This document shows positions 17,264 through 24,974 of a DNA stretch of 35,141 nucleotides, piece after piece. A program made the position numbers and the translations under genes. This stretch comes from Desulfuromonadales bacterium (GTDB lineage Bacteria; Desulfobacterota; Desulfuromonadia; Desulfuromonadales; BM103): positions 1 to 35,141 of the forward strand of contig JACZKE010000020.1 in NCBI GenBank assembly GCA_014860225.1, given 5' to 3'. A model generated the notes under the pieces. It had not been told where the DNA came from. It did no database searches and saw only the letters and a program-made list of their open reading frames with translations. How positions within the stretch are numbered: the stretch's first letter is position 1; the number at the start of each line of letters is the position of its first letter.

Positions 17264-18581
17264 TTCTCCATTCTACGGTGTTTGCTCCGACCGGCACAAG
17301 CCCGTGACACTTCAACAGCCGGGCACGTTGCTGGTAAAGGTACCCCGCCTCGCAGAATTCCGCAGCAAGAAGCAGAAAAATGGCAACACTAATACCTGGC
17401 AGGGGGAGTGACAAGGTGACGAACACCGGCCAGAGAACAACCATCAAAAGAGCTTTGTAGCAGGTAGAACGACCGAGTCGTCCGGTGAGATGCGCCCCGG
17501 AAAACCAGCCGCGCAGAAGGTTGGAGACACCGTAAATGAGCGGGAAGAGTGCACAGGCCGTCAGTGGCCAGGCGATGTAATGTCGCATCGCTGAATCCAG
17601 CCCCATGACTGACCCGAGAACCGGCCCGTTCAATGGCCAGGCGAGCAACAGCATGACCACGGCCATACCGAAGCTGACCCTGATAAGAAAGTGCACCAGA
17701 ACTGCGTTGTCTGCCGGCTGACGGACCAGGGTCAGGTAGGCCTGCTGCAGGTTGCGCATCGGCCCGGCAAGCATGAAGAGAAAGCCGCGAACCACGCCGA
17801 AGGCTGCCAGAGCCAGAGTGCCGTCGGGAAGACGGCTGATGATGGCGTTGATCAACAGGGGAACTGTCTGCTGCATACCGGAAGAATAAGCCAGCGGCAA
17901 GCCGTAGCGCAGAATCCCGGCAAAACTGTTTTCATTGTTCTGTTCTGCGGGTAGCTTGAGGCGCCAGGCAAAAAAAGCAATGACCAGGGTCTCGGTGCCG
18001 ACGCAGCCGATCAAGGCGAAAGCGGCAACCCGTGTGCCTGCAAACCATAACTGACCGAGCCAGAGATAGAAAAACAGCATGACGATGCGCACTGCCGTGG
18101 CAAAAGAGACCAGCCCGGTGCGACGGGCACGTATGACCAGCCCTTGACAGAGCCCACGCAGTCCGGTCATGAACGGTAGAAAGACCAGTAGCGCCAGAGC
18201 CTCGCGGGCGCCTCTGGCTACCTCCGGGGAAACCCCGAGTATGCGGTCGAGCACAAATGTACCGATCGGGCTGAAGGCGAGCAGGGCGAGCAGCACAGAG
18301 ACCCAGGCGGCGATCAACAGTACGAACAGGATCATGGCGACAAGCGATTTGCGACCGCGCACCATGGCAATCGTAATTGTATGGTTCTGGTAAGACGGAG
18401 AAGCGACAAACAAATGCAGAACCAGGGCCACAGAGAACCCGGCCAGAATCACCACGGCATTGTCCAGACGCGCCAGACCGGCGTTAATGATCGAATGAGA
18501 GACACTCATCAACTGAACATTGAGAAGCAGAGGAAAGAAAAACAGGGAGACAACCTTCAGGGTCAGTCGGGCGTCATTCAA
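17250..18581 (-). CDS. ANKH/MATE-like (MOP superfamily) membrane transporter
   Basis: 443 residues starting at a TTG that overlaps the gph stop (TTGA). About twelve hydrophobic segments are visible. Features include FLPFMTGLRGLCQGLVIRAR in the first half and SSGMQQTVPLLINAIISRL in the second. A late segment, SNLLRGWFSGAHLTGRLGRS, resembles the ANK/ANKH branch of the MOP (MATE-like) superfamily, whose animal member affects pyrophosphate and ATP export. Bacterial substrates are not established, so this is named only as an ANKH/MATE-like exporter. It is cotranscribed with gph, and its last 14 bases overlap the small cysteine-rich gene. Confidence 0.75.
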   Translation of the reverse strand: MNDARLTLKVVSLFFFPLLLNVQLMSVSHSIINAGLARLDNAVVILAGFSVALVLHLFVASPSYQNHTITIAMVRGRKSLVAMILFVLLIAAWVSVLLALLAFSPIGTFVLDRILGVSPEVARGAREALALLVFLPFMTGLRGLCQGLVIRARRTGLVSFATAVRIVMLFFYLWLGQLWFAGTRVAAFALIGCVGTETLVIAFFAWRLKLPAEQNNENSFAGILRYGLPLAYSSGMQQTVPLLINAIISRLPDGTLALAAFGVVRGFLFMLAGPMRNLQQAYLTLVRQPADNAVLVHFLIRVSFGMAVVMLLLAWPLNGPVLGSVMGLDSAMRHYIAWPLTACALFPLIYGVSNLLRGWFSGAHLTGRLGRSTCYKALLMVVLWPVFVTLSLPLPGISVAIFLLLAAEFCEAGYLYQQRARLLKCHGLVPVGANTVEWRNGDP

Positions 18582-19219
18582 GAATGTATGCTCTCGGGAA
18601 AGAGCAGCAGTAAATCAGCGGGGGTCGCGGCCTGAAAGTCAGCGTGCAGGTTGTCATCGTGACCTAGCCCCCAGGCGCAGAAGCAGGACTTGATGCCTGC
18701 GGCGTGAGCGGCGCGCAGATCGACATGATGATCGCCGAACAGTAGCGTCCTCTCCGGCATGCTGCCCAGCAGGTCAAGAGCCCGGTGGACCATGTCGGGA
18801 TGTGGTTTCTTCTGCAGGGCTTGCTCGGCGCCGATGACACCCTGAAAGAACGGTATGAGTCCGAGGCGGTCTATAAGGATGTCGGCCAGAGGTTGTGGCT
18901 TGTTGGTGACGACGGCCATTGGTTTGTCGCAGTGCTTCTCGAGGAAGGTCGTGATCCCCGGGTAGATCCGCGACTCGTCGGTAAGGTGGTCAGTATAGAT
19001 TTCCATGAAACGTATGCGCCGGGCCTCACTGAACAGACCCTCCGGAAGGGCGCGCTGCACCAGCAGACCGACACCGTCGCCTACGTGACAACGGACTTCG
19101 TCGCTGGACACGGCAGGCAGGTCAAGCTCTTCCCGCAACAGATTGACCGATGTGGTCAGGTCCGGAATTGTATCGACCAGTGTGCCGTCGAGATCGAAAA
19201 GAAAGGCGTCTATGGGCAT
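18578..19219 (-). CDS. gph: phosphoglycolate phosphatase-like HAD hydrolase
   Basis: 213 residues. The HAD motifs are in order: motif I FDLDGTLVDT with nucleophile Asp9 and Asp11, motif II VVTNKP, motif III lysine within LQKKPHP, and motif IV LLFGDHHVDLRAAHAAG. A cap domain lies at about 15-80. These fit the Gph/PGP type that removes phosphate from 2-phosphoglycolate, though HAD substrate range cannot be read from sequence. The ATG at 19219 places motif I at residue 8, the usual position; a GTG at 19267 would add 16 unsupported residues. Confidence 0.88.
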   Translation of the reverse strand: MPIDAFLFDLDGTLVDTIPDLTTSVNLLREELDLPAVSSDEVRCHVGDGVGLLVQRALPEGLFSEARRIRFMEIYTDHLTDESRIYPGITTFLEKHCDKPMAVVTNKPQPLADILIDRLGLIPFFQGVIGAEQALQKKPHPDMVHRALDLLGSMPERTLLFGDHHVDLRAAHAAGIKSCFCAWGLGHDDNLHADFQAATPADLLLLFPESIHS

Positions 19220-19331
19220 GTCAAAAACACTGGCATAAGGGGTGAGGGTAAGTTGCGAAAAAAACACAAATTAGTTTCCATCTGGAAACCGGATAATACA
19301 TGCACAGTTTTCGCCCGTGGAAAAATCGGCT

Positions 19332-19481
19332 CTATAACCCAAAAGAAGGTTTAACGCGGAGACGCAGAGGACTCAGAGTAAAAAACATTTCAAGGGCAAA
19401 ATGACTGACACCTTGGTCATTCTTCTCAGCGTCTCAGTGTCTCTGCGTTAATTATTGGACTGACCTTTGTTTGGGTTGTAG
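19332..19481. repeat. 150-bp palindromic element, family 3, copy A
   Basis: Starts CTATAACCCAA and ends TTGGGTTGTAG. Inside, TTAACGCGGAGACGCAGAG on the left pairs imperfectly with CTCAGTGTCTCTGCGTTAA on the right, so the element can fold back on itself. A near-identical copy in the same orientation lies at 20199-20349, on the other side of the yggS-like gene. This copy ends 11 bp from the yggS-like stop codon. Confidence 0.88.
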
Positions 19482-19492
19482 GTCCGAAAAAA

Positions 19493-20176
19493 TTAGCGAG
19501 CGCCAAAGATTGCAGTACCTACACGGATCAGGGTGGCGCCCTCTTCGATAGCGACTTCATAGTCGTGGCTCATCCCCATGGAGAGCTCCTGCATGCTGAC
19601 ATTTGGCAGACCGAGAGCGTCAATCTGTTCGGCCAGTTCCCGGAGCTGTCGAAAATAGGGGCGTACCTCTTCGAGATCGGCTTCCCAGGGGGGGAGGGCC
19701 ATCAGCCCTCTGATGCGGACGTGTTTGAGCCGAGCAACCTCGCGGACCAGGCCGATCAGGTCGCTGGCCGTGGTTCCGGACTTGCTCGCTTCTTCACCGA
19801 GATTGACCTGGATGAGGATATCGACGCAGGTGTCATCTTTGCCCCACTGGCGATCGATCTCTTCAGCCAGGGAAAAGCGATCGACGGAATGGATCATGGC
19901 GACCTTGCCGCGCAGGTACTTAACCTTGTTGCTCTGCAGTGCGCCGATAAAATGCCATTCGACAGCGGCTTTGACTTCGTTGATCTTGGCAACGCACTCC
20001 TGCACGTAGCTTTCACCAAACAGAGACTGTCCAGCGGCGAAAGCAGCCTCGATGTCTTCTGCCGGCTTCTTTTTTGATACGGCGACCAGACGAACCTCAG
20101 CAGGATTGCGACCGCAGCTTTTACAGACGGCTGCGATCCTTTTTTGAATCTGCGAGATGTTGGAAGCGATATTCAT
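19493..20176 (-). CDS. YggS/PROSC-family PLP homeostasis protein
   Basis: 227 residues, full length for the family. It binds pyridoxal 5'-phosphate and helps vitamin B6 and amino acid homeostasis without known enzyme activity. The PLP lysine is in RLVAVSKKKP (Lys35). Other signatures are LFGESYVQECVAKI, VEWHFIGALQSNK, MIHSVDRFSLA, ILIQVNLGEEASKSG, LSMGMSHDYEVAIEEGATLI and the end RVGTAIFGAR. The gene is closely bracketed by two direct copies of a 150-bp repeat, with gaps of 11 bp on the stop side and 22 bp on the start side. Its promoter must therefore lie in or beyond the upstream copy. Confidence 0.95.
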   Translation of the reverse strand: MNIASNISQIQKRIAAVCKSCGRNPAEVRLVAVSKKKPAEDIEAAFAAGQSLFGESYVQECVAKINEVKAAVEWHFIGALQSNKVKYLRGKVAMIHSVDRFSLAEEIDRQWGKDDTCVDILIQVNLGEEASKSGTTASDLIGLVREVARLKHVRIRGLMALPPWEADLEEVRPYFRQLRELAEQIDALGLPNVSMQELSMGMSHDYEVAIEEGATLIRVGTAIFGAR

Positions 20177-20198
20177 AGACCGATCTTTAAAAACGGTT

Positions 20199-20349
20199 CT
20201 ATAACCCAGAACAAGGTTTAACGCGGAGACGCAGAGGACGCAGAGTAAAAAAACATGTCGCGGACAAAATTTCTGACACCTTGGTCATTCTTCTCAGCGT
20301 CTCCGTGTCTCTGCGTTAATTATTGGACTGACCTTTGCTTGGGTTATAG
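20199..20349. repeat. 151-bp palindromic element, family 3, copy B
   Basis: Starts CTATAACCCA and ends TGGGTTATAG, with internal foldback arms (TTAACGCGGAGACGCAGAG with CTCCGTGTCTCTGCGTTAA). It is a direct repeat of 19332-19481 with scattered differences. It lies 22 bp upstream of the yggS-like start codon, where the promoter of that gene would be expected. Confidence 0.88.
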
Positions 20350-20488
20350 GTTCGTTTAATAAGCCGTAAGACACAGATTCGGTGACACAGTTCGGAAGTC
20401 CGACCATCATCTCAACGCCCGTTCGCTGCGCTTACTCAAGTCGCAAAGAGAAGCCAGGAAAGAAAAAAGAAAGCCCTTTTGGTTCAAC
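20350..20488. other. gene-free spacer downstream of maf
   Basis: With repeat copy B this completes a 312-bp stretch without a gene between the yggS-like gene and maf. It holds the likely maf terminator (20463-20500) and purine-rich low-complexity sequence. A minus-strand frame at 20407-20619 overlapping maf has biased lysine/arginine composition and is rejected. Confidence 0.5.
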
Positions 20489-20500
20489 CTAAGAGCCTTT
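20463..20500 (-). terminator. probable terminator overlapping the maf stop
   Basis: On the minus strand, an imperfect stem (AAAGGCTCTTAGGTT against ACCAAAAGGGCTTT, three mismatches) is followed by CTTTTTTC. The maf stop TAG (20489-20491) is inside the hairpin. It is plausible as an intrinsic terminator but the stem is imperfect. Confidence 0.45.
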
Positions 20501-21175
20501 CTTTGCGTCTTTCTTTTTATCTTTGCACCTTTGCGTTGTGTTTTCGCTTTGCACCTTCTGAGTAACCCGGCACCGACTACCAAACAGTTCGACGGCGCCA
20601 AGTTCTTCAAGGGCGGCAATCACTTCGCAAAGCGGCAGACCGACCACGTTGGTGTAACTGCCTTCGATGCAGGGGACCATGAAGGATCCGATCCCCTGGA
20701 TGGCGTAAGCGCCTGCCTTGTCAAAGGGTTCATGAGTGGCAATGTAACCATCAATTTCCCGGCTTGTCAATTCCTTGAAAAACACCTTGGTGGTGACCGC
20801 TGCGCTGAGTGTGCAATCTGATTCACGATCATAAACCGCATAGCCGGAGATAACCCGGTGACTGCGTCCGGAAAGGCTGGAGAGCATCTCTGCGGCTTCT
20901 GACGCATCGGCCGGTTTCCCGAGGATGATTTCGTCGCGGACGACCACGGTATCGCTGCCGATAAACCAGCGTCCGCTCTGTTTTGGCCTGCTGGCGACTT
21001 CCATGGCTTTGTCGCAACTGAGGCGTTTAACATGTGCTTCCGGCGTTTCGTCTGCAAGCAGGGTCTCGTCCGCTGTGCTGGGCACGACCTGAAAATTGAT
21101 CCCGACCTGGGCCAGAAGCTCGCGCCGACGGGGTGACGCCGAGGCGAGGACAATGTTTTGTGCAGCGTATGGCAT
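20489..21175 (-). CDS. maf: Maf-type nucleoside triphosphate pyrophosphatase
   Basis: 228 residues from the ATG at 21175; the frame is open 30 codons further up without support. Maf proteins hydrolyse non-canonical or modified NTPs and affect septum formation. Signatures: LASASPRRRELLAQVGI at the N-terminus, ADETLLADETPEAHVKRLS, the acidic GSDTVVVRDEIILGKP, SGRSHRVISGYAVYD, and KAGAYAIQGIGSFMVPCIEGSYTNVVGLPL. After the usual end (EELGAVELF) there is an odd lysine-rich tail of about 29 residues, read from low-complexity sequence of the AAAGACGCAAAGAAAG type. It looks like read-through into intergenic repeat DNA rather than a domain. Confidence 0.93.
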   Translation of the reverse strand: MPYAAQNIVLASASPRRRELLAQVGINFQVVPSTADETLLADETPEAHVKRLSCDKAMEVASRPKQSGRWFIGSDTVVVRDEIILGKPADASEAAEMLSSLSGRSHRVISGYAVYDRESDCTLSAAVTTKVFFKELTSREIDGYIATHEPFDKAGAYAIQGIGSFMVPCIEGSYTNVVGLPLCEVIAALEELGAVELFGSRCRVTQKVQSENTTQRCKDKKKDAKKGS

Positions 21176-21204
21176 GGGAAAGTTCCGATGATCTGTTGTG
21201 CAGG

Positions 21205-23253
21205 TTATTCGTGATGCGACAAGAGGGTGTGATTCTCCAGAGAAGTTTCGTAAAGGACCAGGCAATTGCGGCCCAGTCCCTTGGCTTGATAAAGAGCCTG
21301 ATCGGCTGCATGTATCAACTCGTTCGCGGTCACGCCGTCGGCAGGAAAGGTGGCCACCCCGAGGCTGATGGTCAACCGGCCGAGAGGCAGGTGGTTTTCT
21401 CCCGGAAAGTTTTCAACCTCAATCGCCCGACGAATGCGCTCGCCGACAAAAACTGACTCTTTTTTGCCTGTTCCAGGTAGAATCAGACAGAATTCCTCGC
21501 CGCCATAGCGGGTCACAATATCCATGTCGCGTGCAGAACGTTGCATCAGTTCGGCTGTTTTACGCAGGGCGTTGTCGCCGGCCAGGTGTCCGCAGATGTC
21601 ATTGTAGAGTTTGAAGTTATCCAGGTCTGCCATGATGATGCAGAAGCTCTGCTGCTGACGTTTGCTGCGGCTGAATTCCTCTTGCAAGCGGTCTGCCAGG
21701 AAGCGACGGTTATACAGGCCGGTCAACGGATCAGTGATGGCGAGCTGCTCTAATTGACTTGCCATCTCCAGGGTTGCGGCCCGTTCGACCATTAATAACG
21801 CATGTTTGGTGAAGGTCTGCGCCAGGTTGAGGTCCGCCTCGCCAAAACTGCTGCTGTTGTTCTTGTCTGCCAAATTGAGAACACCAATCAGGCGCTCCTC
21901 AACCACGAGGGGCAGACTGAGAAATGATTTGGTTTTAAAGCGCGGCCGGTTTTTGATAGCGACCCGTTTATCCCGTTCAATATCATTAACCAGCATCGGG
22001 AAGCGGCTTTTAGCCACCCTGCCGGCAATCCCTTCACCAAAGCCGATCGACATGGCTTTGGCCAACGTAGAAGTCATGCCTTTGGCGGCAACGATCTTCA
22101 GGGTGCCTTCAACTTCATTGAGCAGCATGAGTGAGCCGCTGGTTGCGGCCAGGAGCTCAGCCGACATTTCAAGGATCTGCAGATAAACCTCCCGACGACT
22201 TTCGATCAGCGCCAGAGAACTGATCATGGCAACAAGACGACTGGAGACTTGCCGTTCCAGACGGTGCCCCTCTGCAGTTTTCAGGCTCTCCAGTTGAGTT
22301 CCCAGACGATTGATCAGCAAATCGATCAGAGCCTGGTCACGGCCGTGCAAGTCGACGTCCAGTATCGCAATAGTGCCAATCTGGCAGTCATTCCCGCCCA
22401 AACGGAAAAGGTAGCCTGAGCGGGCCTTCAGGCCAGGGAAGAACGCCTCCAGCGCTTCTTCCGGCAAATTTTCCGGATGACCGGAGTCTTTGGCGAAGTA
22501 ATCAGCAAGGCGTTTCTGGTCCAGCTGAAAGGTGTCCGGATTAAGGCCGAGAGTTGAATGGATCTTCAAGGTGTGTCCCGGCTGCTGCAGGACAATCAGA
22601 ACCTTGGGCAAGTCGAAAAGGACTACCAGGGCTTCACTGACGATGGCAACGGCTTGCTCTTTATCCATGCAGCCGGCAAGCTCACGCACCAGTTTCTGCA
22701 CAGCTTCAAGGCGTTGGGTGGTGCGCGCCAGACTCAGGGAATGGACGTGTTGGTCGACCAGTCGCGGCAGCGCCGTGGCTATCCGCTCGGCTATCGATTG
22801 CGCTTCCGATATGCTGACCGGTTGAGACTGCTGTCCGGATTCGAGTGTTGGCGCCGTGACTGCTGACCTTTTGATTTCTTCAACGCTGCTCCTGATCATT
22901 GCGTTCCTTTCAAAGACACCACCACCGATCAGATATTCCGGTAAATCCTTGCTTTTCGACAGAAGAATTGTCAGGCAAAGTAGTCCCTGAGTACAGGTGT
23001 GGACCATCGGTTGATTTGTCAAGAAAGCCCGGGAGATGTTCTGTTCCCAAGCCTGAAGGCATTCTGGAGTGCAAGGGATTGCGCCGTTCAGAGGAGAACA
23101 AACGGCATGAATTGCTTCTCTGAGGCCCTTGCGACCATGTCGTTCTGAAAACAGCGCCAGATTGAAGGGTCCGGTAAGCGGATGTTGACGCAAAATATCA
23201 AGCAGGTCACGTGAATCGACGAGCTTGGCAGATGTGCCTGATAGTGCCTCCAT
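21205..23253 (-). CDS. diguanylate cyclase with PocR-like and GAF sensor domains
   Basis: 682 residues; AAGGGG lies three bases before the ATG. Residues about 15-125 form a PocR-like cysteine-containing sensor (Cys52, 61, 65, 87, 93). A divergent GAF-like region follows (about 175-330), then a clear GAF domain (about 345-500, SGSLMLLNEVEGTLKIVAAKG to LIGVLNLADK). The GGDEF domain starts near LAITDPLTGLYNRRF. The active site is GGEEF at 584-588, with an inhibitory I-site RXXD (RDMD, 575-578) five residues upstream. An active, product-inhibited c-di-GMP synthase is therefore likely. No membrane segments, so it is cytoplasmic. The ligand is unknown. Confidence 0.92.
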   Translation of the reverse strand: MEALSGTSAKLVDSRDLLDILRQHPLTGPFNLALFSERHGRKGLREAIHAVCSPLNGAIPCTPECLQAWEQNISRAFLTNQPMVHTCTQGLLCLTILLSKSKDLPEYLIGGGVFERNAMIRSSVEEIKRSAVTAPTLESGQQSQPVSISEAQSIAERIATALPRLVDQHVHSLSLARTTQRLEAVQKLVRELAGCMDKEQAVAIVSEALVVLFDLPKVLIVLQQPGHTLKIHSTLGLNPDTFQLDQKRLADYFAKDSGHPENLPEEALEAFFPGLKARSGYLFRLGGNDCQIGTIAILDVDLHGRDQALIDLLINRLGTQLESLKTAEGHRLERQVSSRLVAMISSLALIESRREVYLQILEMSAELLAATSGSLMLLNEVEGTLKIVAAKGMTSTLAKAMSIGFGEGIAGRVAKSRFPMLVNDIERDKRVAIKNRPRFKTKSFLSLPLVVEERLIGVLNLADKNNSSSFGEADLNLAQTFTKHALLMVERAATLEMASQLEQLAITDPLTGLYNRRFLADRLQEEFSRSKRQQQSFCIIMADLDNFKLYNDICGHLAGDNALRKTAELMQRSARDMDIVTRYGGEEFCLILPGTGKKESVFVGERIRRAIEVENFPGENHLPLGRLTISLGVATFPADGVTANELIHAADQALYQAKGLGRNCLVLYETSLENHTLLSHHE

Positions 23254-23337
23254 TTGCCCCTTCTGCGAAAGCAGCTGTCGCTGTTTGCAGCCCCGAGAAT
23301 AACGCCTGTTAATGTTGGTTTTGAGACTAGCAGGAAT

Positions 23338-24672
23338 TTAATTTCCTGGCAATCCAATAGGTGGTGCAGGCAGGCAGGTTCGCCACATCTCCAGATCCGC
23401 GAGGGCACGATCGGCTAAACCTTGCCTCCGGTCACGTCGTTTGCGAATGCGTTGCCCGAGTTCCGGGAAGAGGCCATAAGTGATATTCATCGGCTGAAAG
23501 CCTTCAGGTGATGCGTTGACGGGATAATTGAGCAGTGCTCCCAGAGCTGTTGTCGGTGGTGGAGGTGGGCAGCTGATGCCTTGATGATATGCGGCAGCAA
23601 AAAGGCCGGCTAGAAAACCGCTGGCGGCAGACTCGACATAACCCTCGACGCCTGTGATCTGTCCGGCGAAGAAGATATTCGCTGCCTGTTTAAGCTGCAG
23701 CGTTTCGTTCAGGCAAGCCGGGGCGTTAATGAACGTATTGCGATGCATGCTTCCCAGGCGGGAAAAGTTGACATTCTCCAGCCCGGGGATAGTGCGGAAG
23801 ATGCGCTGTTGTTCAGGATAAGTCAGCTTGGTCTGAAAGCCGACCAGATTGTAAAGGTTGGCGTGCCGGTCGTCCTGACGCAGCTGGACGACGGCAAAAG
23901 GATCTCGTCCGGTGCGCGGATCTCGCAGACCGACAGGTTTCATCGGCCCGAAGGCCAGGGTCATTGCCCCGCGCTCGGCGAGCACTTCAATCGGCATGCA
24001 TCCCTCAAAATGAACGACCTTCTCGAAATCATGTGGAGCGACTTTGTCGGCCTTGCAGAGGTTGTCGACAAAGGCAAGGTACTGTTCTTTGTCAAAGGGG
24101 CAGTTGAGATAGTCCGCTCCACCTTTGTCATAGCGTGATGCAGCGTAGACCTGGTCGCGGTCAATCGAATCAGCCTCGACGATCGGCGCAATGGCATCGT
24201 AGAAATAAAGGTGCTGCTGACCGGTCAGCGTGGCAACCTCCTTCGCAAGTGCATCGGAGGTCAATGGTCCGCTGGCAATGATGACCGTACGATCAACGGG
24301 AATGTCAGTGATCTCCTGCCGCCGCAGGGTGATGAGCGGGTGTGTCTCGATAACCCTGGTCAATTGGTCGGCGAAGCCGTCCCGGTCAACCGCCAGTGCT
24401 CCTCCGGCCGGGACCGCGTGGGCGTCGGCGGTTTCGATAAAGAGACTGTTGCAACGGCGCAGCTCTTCCTTCAACAGGCCGACTGCGTTATGCATACCGG
24501 TACCGCGCAAGCTGTTCGAGCAGACCAGCTCGCCGAGACGGCTACTCTGGTGGGCAGGTGTCATGCGATGCGGGCGCATCTCGAAAAGTTCAACAGGGAT
24601 TCCCTGCCGGGCTATTTGCCATGCGGCTTCACAGCCAGCCAGTCCGGCTCCGATGATAGCGATAGGTGTCAT
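23338..24672 (-). CDS. trmFO: TrmFO, folate-dependent tRNA (uracil-54-C5) methyltransferase
   Basis: Flavoenzyme making m5U54 in the T-loop of tRNA with methylenetetrahydrofolate as carbon donor. 444 residues from the ATG at 24672 ([20 protein letters not shown], the FAD-binding Rossmann motif); a TTG six codons upstream is possible. Family segments are [63 protein letters not shown] and the ending [14 protein letters not shown] with [11 protein letters not shown]. Its place just downstream of topA is common among relatives. A 300-bp gap with a repeat and a plus-oriented terminator-like hairpin separates it from topA. Confidence 0.96.
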   Translation of the reverse strand: MTPIAIIGAGLAGCEAAWQIARQGIPVELFEMRPHRMTPAHQSSRLGELVCSNSLRGTGMHNAVGLLKEELRRCNSLFIETADAHAVPAGGALAVDRDGFADQLTRVIETHPLITLRRQEITDIPVDRTVIIASGPLTSDALAKEVATLTGQQHLYFYDAIAPIVEADSIDRDQVYAASRYDKGGADYLNCPFDKEQYLAFVDNLCKADKVAPHDFEKVVHFEGCMPIEVLAERGAMTLAFGPMKPVGLRDPRTGRDPFAVVQLRQDDRHANLYNLVGFQTKLTYPEQQRIFRTIPGLENVNFSRLGSMHRNTFINAPACLNETLQLKQAANIFFAGQITGVEGYVESAASGFLAGLFAAAYHQGISCPPPPPTTALGALLNYPVNASPEGFQPMNITYGLFPELGQRIRKRRDRRQGLADRALADLEMWRTCLPAPPIGLPGN

Positions 24673-24754
24673 GATGAGGGCCTTGCTCAAAGGTTGCTGA
24701 CCGCAGGTACGTTACTCTCAAGGCAGCAACACCTGGTTTTCATTGGTACAACGA

Positions 24755-24793
24755 GAGATGGCCGGACATCCGTGTCCAGCCATCTCATTTTTT
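24755..24793 (+). terminator. intrinsic terminator, oriented against the neighbouring genes
   Basis: A strong stem, GAGATGGC (24755-24762) with GCCATCTC (24779-24786) and GGACA with TGTCC around a TCCG loop, is followed by A and six Ts (24788-24793) on the plus strand. Both flanking genes (topA, trmFO) are on the minus strand, where the hairpin is followed by TCGTTGT and has no T-run. Confidence 0.75.
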
Positions 24794-24802
24794 GTAATGC
24801 CC

Positions 24803-24967
24803 TAGTACCCTGTAACCCATAATCTTTCGCACCTTGCTTGTTCTTTGCCGCATCAGCTACGTTCCGATTTCAGATGCTTAGCTACGGCTAGGCACCAGAA
24901 ATCGCGCCTTGCTGACACGGCAAATCCCTACGCAATCTATCGAAATCCTATAGGTTACAGGGTACTA
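24803..24967. repeat. 165-bp palindromic element, family 2, copy 2
   Basis: Terminal inverted repeats TAGTACCCTGTAACCCATA (24803-24821) and TATAGGTTACAGGGTACTA (24949-24967), one base longer as CTAG on each side. The centre has CGATTTC (24865-24871) and GAAATCG (24898-24904) around TAGC-TACG-GCTA (24879-24890). Same length and organisation as 15621-15785. It ends 7 bp from the topA stop codon. Confidence 0.9.
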
Positions 24968-24974
24968 GCGGTGC

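Noticed and set aside
19332-20349. yggS-like gene with flanking repeats as a composite transposon
   Set aside because: Neither repeat encodes a transposase and no target duplication was seen around the pair.
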